From assembly GCA_014281115.1 (NCBI GenBank), contig JACONQ010000015.1:62001-126000 (forward strand): 64,000 nt of DNA. The letters are read 5' to 3'. Both the position numbers and the translations under genes were made by a program. The notes beneath the pieces were generated by a model. That model was given only the letters and a program-made list of their open reading frames with translations. It made no database searches and was not told the DNA's origin. The DNA comes from Laburnicola sp. R22_1. Its lineage: Eukaryota > Ascomycota > Dothideomycetes > Pleosporales > Didymosphaeriaceae. Positions 58,913-64,000 of this stretch are shown piece by piece; position 1 is the stretch's first letter; each line of letters starts with the position of its first letter.

Positions 58913-59155
58913 CCGAACGCCGGTAGTTACCCGAAACAACAAAGCTGACACCGATCCCACGACGCTTGTCGTTCGTAGTGGCAGGTCTGAAGGAGCATTA
59001 CCATATTCAAACTCCGGGGTTGGGTGTATCAGGTAATTTCTAAATTGTATAAAGACTTGTGGAGCAGCGATGCCGAAGGAATTAACCACGCCAGAAATAC
59101 GGCTCGCCAGCTCATTCCACACGATTAATCCACCACAGCCCCCCTTACCCTCGAT

Positions 59156-60060
59156 ATGGCCGACCTCATCCAATTCCCAAGGGGATTTGGAGAAGAGGAC
59201 ATTGTTTCCTAGGGCACGACAGGCTTGGTGTGCCTTGATGCGGCCTCCCAGACTGTCATAAAAACCCCTCACGATGATGACAATTGCCGCAGAGTCCAGG
59301 TGGAGAAGACGATATACGAGCGGTTTGCCCAGCGAGGCGGGCATAACAGACTCCTGCGATACTACGGTCCTTACGATTCAGGCATCCGCCTCGAACTCGC
59401 TCCAAATTGGAACCTCTCGTCATTCCTTCGCAAGCACCCTGAGATCAAAATTGACCAGAGACTACGTTGGGCGCGTCAGGTTACAGATGCTCTCTGTTTT
59501 GTTCACGCTTCAAATGTTATCTATGGAGACCTGACTCTAGACAATGTCTTCTTAACCCAAGACCTTGACATAAAGCTTGCAGATTTTGGTGGCTCTTCTC
59601 TGGACGGCTCTGAGCTGCTGGTTTCAGTACGCGCCAACCATCGGTACCCTGGACCCTGCTGTCCACCAATGCTGATATCTTCTCTCTTGGCTCTGTGCAT
59701 TACACCATCATAACAGGAGAACCGCCATATCATAATCTATCCGAGGAAAAGATCACGGCTTTGTTTAAAAAGGGCAAATTTCCTGAAATAGACATACTTG
59801 GGCTGTTTGGGGCGATTATTAGAAAATGCTGGCAAGTGGAATATAAGAGCGTTGTCGGCGTGTGCAAGGATATCGAAGGCATGATAGTTTATATGCGTGC
59901 ACGAATGTATTCTGACGGTGAACAGATTTCAGCCAGGGCAAGTCGGGCTCTAAGGCCAGCACAACAATTTTTTTCTTCCAGCTACCGTTCCCTCTCCTGC
60001 TCTTTACAATCGGAATTGTTACCACCATTACATTATCGAAGCCCAAAGCTCCGGGCTTAA
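59156..60060 (+). pseudogene. protein-kinase-like gene with nonsense codon and frameshift
   Basis: ATG at 59156. An in-frame TAG at 59210-59212 directly precedes the 'GTTGLVCLD' loop. Beyond it: 'TVIKTPH' (VAIK-like Lys), 'EKTIYERF' (C-helix Glu), 'VIYGDLTLDNVFL' (catalytic Asp, as in HGDLs.NN) and 'LADFGGSSLDGS' (DFG). After 'HRYP' near 59650 the frame must shift to continue 'NADIFSLGSVHYTIITGEPP', ending at TAA 60058-60060. All catalytic motifs remain, so the damage is recent. Belongs to the expanded fungal kinase-like families with short C-lobes; substrate unknown. Confidence 0.8.
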
Positions 60061-60986
60061 GATAGACATCTTGGACATGCTCCTGGTCTTGATGTAGAGC
60101 CGAGCTGAATCGCTTCTCCGTTTAACCTTTTGCAGCAGTTGCCCCATCACCGCAATTGAATGAAGAACCTTTATGTTCATCACAGTTGCGGTTACTGTAT
60201 TTGATAGTCGTGATGACATGTTTTGGTGTTGCTGTGCAGCTGTCGAATGAGTTTTTATACTCAAACAGTGCATTTTGGTATAGTGCTGTACATTATGTTA
60301 TAGATATTCCAATATCTTCACGAGAAAGTTTTACATCAGATTGGTAATATTAAATCACCGAACGAAGACTGGCAATATTCGCTTTGTAATAGAAATATGA
60401 CTTATAATGCCGATGGTTTAAATCATCAAAAGTAGTCGATCCAGTATGTGTTATGCCTTAACAAGATTGCATGTGATGGAGATCTACTAGGACTTTTGTC
60501 TAAATAGCGTCGCTTGGCCTTCTACAGTGTCAACATGAGTCTCCGGCCAGTCATTATCAAAGATGCACCTCAGTCTTTGACATAATCAGCCAATCCCAAG
60601 CCGACACGTAACGCGAATTTCACCCACTTCATTCACTTATTCCACTCCCCTCGTTTCATTTTACTTATTACTTCACTCTGTTTTTCTCAACGAACGATGC
60701 GACCCAAGGATTTCCGAACTTTGGTCGTTAACCGATAAGCTTCTTCAGATCAACGAAAAAAAAAAAGGCAAATGGAAACGGGCGACATACCGTACGACGA
60801 TCGAATCCCCAGTAGCCTAGTAGTAGGTAACTATATCATTGATTAAATATAGCTATAGCAAATCTTTATCGAAAATAGTCCATACAAAAAGCAGACAAAA
60901 AGTATTCTAGTAATTAATCTATATTCTATTTTGGCTTCTAAAAATCTACGCACATATTAACAAGACTACTATTATATTCTAGAGAT
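60061..60986. other. intergenic between kinase pseudogene and esterase
   Basis: No gene supported; an A-run near 60757-60766 and general AT-richness. Includes the 3' flank of the esterase. Confidence 0.45.
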
Positions 60987-62044
60987 TTATAGTGTCCACT
61001 TCATAAACCACTGTACAATTAGAGGCGTAGCATCCCACGTTGTCGGCCCGTCCCTTAGCGTGTCAAACGGCTCACCCTGCGGCTTCCGACTCGGCCAGCC
61101 ATGGCCAAACTTGTCAATCGCCCTATGCAACACAACGTCCTCATTTCCACCGCACGCCCACCGACTCTCGGTTACGTTTCCGCCCTCCACCACTTGGACC
61201 GTAGGCTTGCTCGAACAGTTGTTGCGATCTGCCCAGCTCTCAACCCAATCCAGAACTGGGATAGACGCAGGAGGTGGGTTGTTGACGCCATCGTATGCAA
61301 CAACAGTGTCGTTCAGTCCGTGCAGGTTCATGTAGGGAAGTGCCCTTCCCTGAAGGTCCGGGCGACAGTCTCCCTGGAACAGCGGCTCTGTTAGACTTGC
61401 ATCGGGGTAGTATGCGCCTCCTACTGTTGCGAATGCAGCGAATTTCTTGTTGAGCTCCGCATCGCACATCAGTAGACCTGTGAGTCCGCCTCCATTGGAG
61501 AGACCAGCGGCGTAGACGCGGGTTTCGTCTATGCACAACGTAGATGTGAGGTTGGAGATGAGTTCTCCGATGAAGATGCGGTCGTCGATCACTGACGACG
61601 TGGGTGCAAGAGGGTCACCGAGCCATTGCACCTGTTACCATGAGTTAGTCTTTTTCTTTCAAATCCTATGAAGTCGTACTATGATGGAGAACTTACGCCT
61701 GGAGCCTGGACGTTCATGCCCTCTGGGTATGCTACGATGGCGTCTGAATTGAAGTCCGGGTTCGACAGTGCGCTGATGACCTCCATGTTCCATGCAGGCT
61801 CTTGCTGGCCGTGGAAAGCTAGGATCAGCGGCGCTGCGTTATTGTTCGAGGACGAAAAGTTGGCCGGCAGATGCAGTATGTATTGTCGCTCGGTGGTATT
61901 TCCAATGACGGATTTTGAGGATATCGTCAGGTTGTGAGTTGAGCTTCCCGGTGTAAGGTTTGAGGGTAAAGAGCCTCCACAGCCAGAGCTTGCTGCCAGC
62001 GCAAGTGGCAAAAGGCCGGACAGGGCTAAGGAAGATGAATGCAT
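60987..62044 (-). CDS. secreted feruloyl-esterase-like (LpqC/PHB-depolymerase family) hydrolase
   Basis: Exons 62044-61697 and 61631-60987 (330 residues). The 65-bp intron has donor gtaagt, branch gactaac and acceptor aacag. Signal peptide 'MHSSSLALSGLLPLALAASS', then mature 'GCGGSLPSNL'. Alpha/beta hydrolase fold: oxyanion region 'LILAFHGQQ', nucleophile elbow 'GLSNGGG' (Ser), acid in 'LHGLNDTVVAYD' and His in 'DKFGHGWPS', all in the usual order. Many Asn-X-Ser/Thr sites fit secretion. The fold is typical of fungal feruloyl esterase C-type proteins that free ferulate from plant cell-wall xylan, but substrate is inferred. No internal stop: the best intact host gene in the window. Confidence 0.9.
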
Positions 62045-62959
62045 TGTTGCGATCGCAGAGAGGACTCCGAAAGGTTAACCATTTTTGAGGACGCCTTCGT
62101 GCTATCTATATGTACATAGCCCCCTTGTTGCGAATTGGGAGTGGAGTTGAGGAAATAACACCATGCGGAATGACGTTAATGCGGACAAATCGGCCCGTTG
62201 CTTCGGTCAATTTGCGATACCCATGCTTCTTCCGAATCTTCGGCACTTCGGTCGGCACTCAGGCCGAGCTTGCTAACACCGGAACCACCGGAAGATGCAT
62301 GTGCAGCATTTTGACGGCCGCAACGACGCCGCATTAAAAGCTTTGATAGATGGACTGTACCTAAGGGAGGTGATGTGCATTTTTTTAGCAAGCCAGGCTT
62401 GCTAAAAGCTTCCCATCATTCGCGAGGCTTGCACTTCGCCATAACACCGCGCAGTTCCATATCACAGACAGTGCTGCGGACTGGTCACGCACGAAGGCTG
62501 AGAATAATGCTATATCACACTCTGGTTGAGCTCGTTCCCGTTCATTCCTAGCCATAAGATTCAGTCGAGTCGAAAATGAGGGAATCCACCACGTCTTACC
62601 TCCCTCTTGTTATTGTCCTTGATTTTAATCTTTCGTCTGATGGCCCTCCTTTGGTAACCTAAGTAGACTTCACGCCTTCCTCAACAGCGAAACTGGTACG
62701 GCGCAGGCATAATCGAGATCTGGGGTGCTTACTTTCGTTTCACAAGTGGTGACATTTCCTGTCTTGGGTGACATTCCGATTCGTTTCTAATCGCAGTTTC
62801 ACTTTCTTCCATCACGCAGGTCCTGCAGATCAATGCACCCAAACGACAGGATTAGGTAGACCCACAGCCCGGTATCTGGCATTCCCTTACTTACTGCGCT
62901 TTCCGGTGCATACAACACGTCTCGAATTCTATATGCCTTACTTCGCTGTAGAACGTTCA
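62045..62959. other. shared upstream/downstream region, no gene supported
   Basis: Contains the esterase promoter side (62045-62400) and the 3' flank of the hydrolase pseudogene. Short open frames lack any family signal. A direct echo 'agcaagccaggcttgctaaa' near 62387-62406 is a small palindrome. Confidence 0.4.
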
Positions 62960-63737
62960 CTATTTTCCATCCGGGATACATCCAGGATATGCCCTCTGGG
63001 GAGAACCTTGCACTTCAGCCACCACCCAATTCACTCCGTCGACCACAAAATTCGGTTGAGTTAACTGGATAAAGTGTCCACTCTCGCGCGCAAACACCAG
63101 CTTGCTCTTAGTAGAAAGCTTCAAAAATTCCTTCATGAGACCTTCGCTCTTTCCATGGGCCGTGCTGATCCACTCTCTAACCCAGCTCCTCTGCTCCTCC
63201 TTCCCATTTCCCTTCTCAACGCCCGCCTTGTATAAACCACTCCAGTCCCTACGCCGCAAGCTCCCGATGATGTAAACAGGTTTGTCTCCAACCAGCGGCT
63301 GCCTCTTACCCAGCTGCTTCTTCCGCAACGTCTCAAAACTCGGTGCGTACTGCAATTCCTCCTCGTGTGCAATATGCTCGTACTTTTCCCCGACTTGGTC
63401 GCTCTTGAACGCATTCTACTCTTCCTGTGTCAATTTATGCCCCGCCTCGATGCCCATGGCAGAGTATGCATCGACGCCTCCGGAGATGGCTTGGAGATTC
63501 GGATCATTTACGTTCAGTACTTGTGGTGCAGTCTCATGGTTTGCGTCGACTACGCACCGAGGAGGGGAGCAGGCGTATTACTGCTGCCCAATTGAGGCTG
63601 GAGCTTGCTATGCCTGAGATAAATAGGACGACTGGGTCTTTGGGGCTAGTTGGTTCTGGGCCATGCGCGTAGAGGGCGAGAGAGTGAGTACCGATGTTGA
63701 CGAGGGTGAGGTTTGAGGTGGGGGTTTGGAAGGACAT
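62960..63737 (-). pseudogene. alpha/beta hydrolase with internal deletion removing the nucleophile region
   Basis: From ATG 63737 the N-terminus reads 'LALYAHGPEPTSPKDPVVLF' and 'GIASSSLNWAAVIRLLPSS', the usual first strands. At about 63547-63555 the sequence jumps, with a frame change, to 'VDANHETAPQVLNVNDPN', which normally follows the strand after the nucleophile elbow. The YDRxGxG and GHSxGG segments (about 75-85 codons) are missing. A TAG at 63416-63418 stands where 'EE(W)NAF' is expected. The rest is open to a TAG at 62960-62962 and includes the His segment 'ARESGHFIQLTQP'. Dead enzyme by loss of the catalytic Ser. Confidence 0.82.
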
Positions 63738-64000
63738 TGTGGGGTGAAAATGTTAGGCGTTTGAGGTTTGCAAAGTTTTGATGAGGTTCCTAAGGTTCTT
63801 TGTGATACCTGAGGATGATATACGAGACATGGAAAAGAATGCCTGGCCGGTTTATAGATGCGTACTGTGCCGGCCAGTATGACTGTTCAATATATTCGCT
63901 AACGTACGTGTGGTTCTAAATATAAGTATGGGATGAGCGTAAAGATCAGAGGCAAGCTTACAAATCAACCGGAAAGTTGAAATGCTTCTGGAAATTCGGT
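63738..64000. other. upstream flank to window edge
   Basis: Promoter side of the hydrolase remnant; nothing else recognised. Confidence 0.4.

Noticed and set aside
58907..59344. 145-codon minus-strand frame over the kinase gene
   Set aside because: It is antisense to kinase motifs that read correctly on the plus strand and has no family signal of its own.
50854..64000. Secondary-metabolite gene cluster (P450, hydrolase, esterase and a distant regulator)
   Set aside because: No backbone synthase, most members are broken and orientations are mixed; proximity alone is not enough.
1..64000. tRNA or rRNA genes
   Set aside because: No stretch with a credible cloverleaf or rRNA core was found by eye; a covariance-model search would be needed to exclude them formally.

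Overview
The window looks like nuclear DNA of a filamentous ascomycete, most likely a Dothideomycete-type genome with AT-rich isochores. Three things point that way. Nearly all transposons are saturated with TpA and with TAG/TAA stops, the pattern left by C-to-T change at CpA (repeat-induced point mutation, RIP). Host genes carry 47-65 bp introns with CTAAC/CTGAC-like branch sites. The gene types (Zn2Cys6 regulator, P450, GFA-like protein, feruloyl-type esterase) are those of Pezizomycotina. The species cannot be named from sequence alone.

Layout. 1-420: tail of a decayed Zn2Cys6-type transcription factor on the minus strand. 420-3322: partly then heavily RIP-degraded DNA with a 10-bp tandem repeat. 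3323-20522: one pogo/Fot1-like element (A) blown up from about 2 kb to 17 kb by stacked insertions: pogo E inside A; pogo B inside A with an 8.1-kb Gypsy chromovirus inside B; a Tc1-like element D inside A with the younger pogo C inside D. Every boundary can be read to the base from TA (or 5-bp) target duplications and terminal repeats. 20525-50850: an AT-rich isochore with a truncated inverted copy of the first Gypsy, a second full-length Gypsy (36625-43591), further pogo elements H, F and G, an almost RIP-free solo LTR (27760-27955), and three families of short dispersed elements (called R1, R2 and R3 here) that lack terminal inverted repeats but have 10-15 bp target duplications and behave like SINE/LINE retroposons. 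50850-64000: a gene-bearing, GC-balanced segment.

The gene segment is itself badly worn. It holds a P450 with no ATG and a premature stop, a GFA-domain gene cut by a hAT element with a perfect 8-bp duplication, a three-exon membrane protein, a kinase-like gene with a stop and a frameshift, a structurally complete secreted feruloyl-esterase-like gene (two exons, the best intact gene here), and an alpha/beta hydrolase that has lost its nucleophile region. Only the esterase and the small membrane protein look intact. The genes face both ways, with no sign of a working cluster.

The most interesting material is the readable transposition history of the nested cluster, the R1/R2/R3 retroposon-like families for which no autonomous partner is recognisable, and the string of host genes next to the isochore whose stops are of RIP type.
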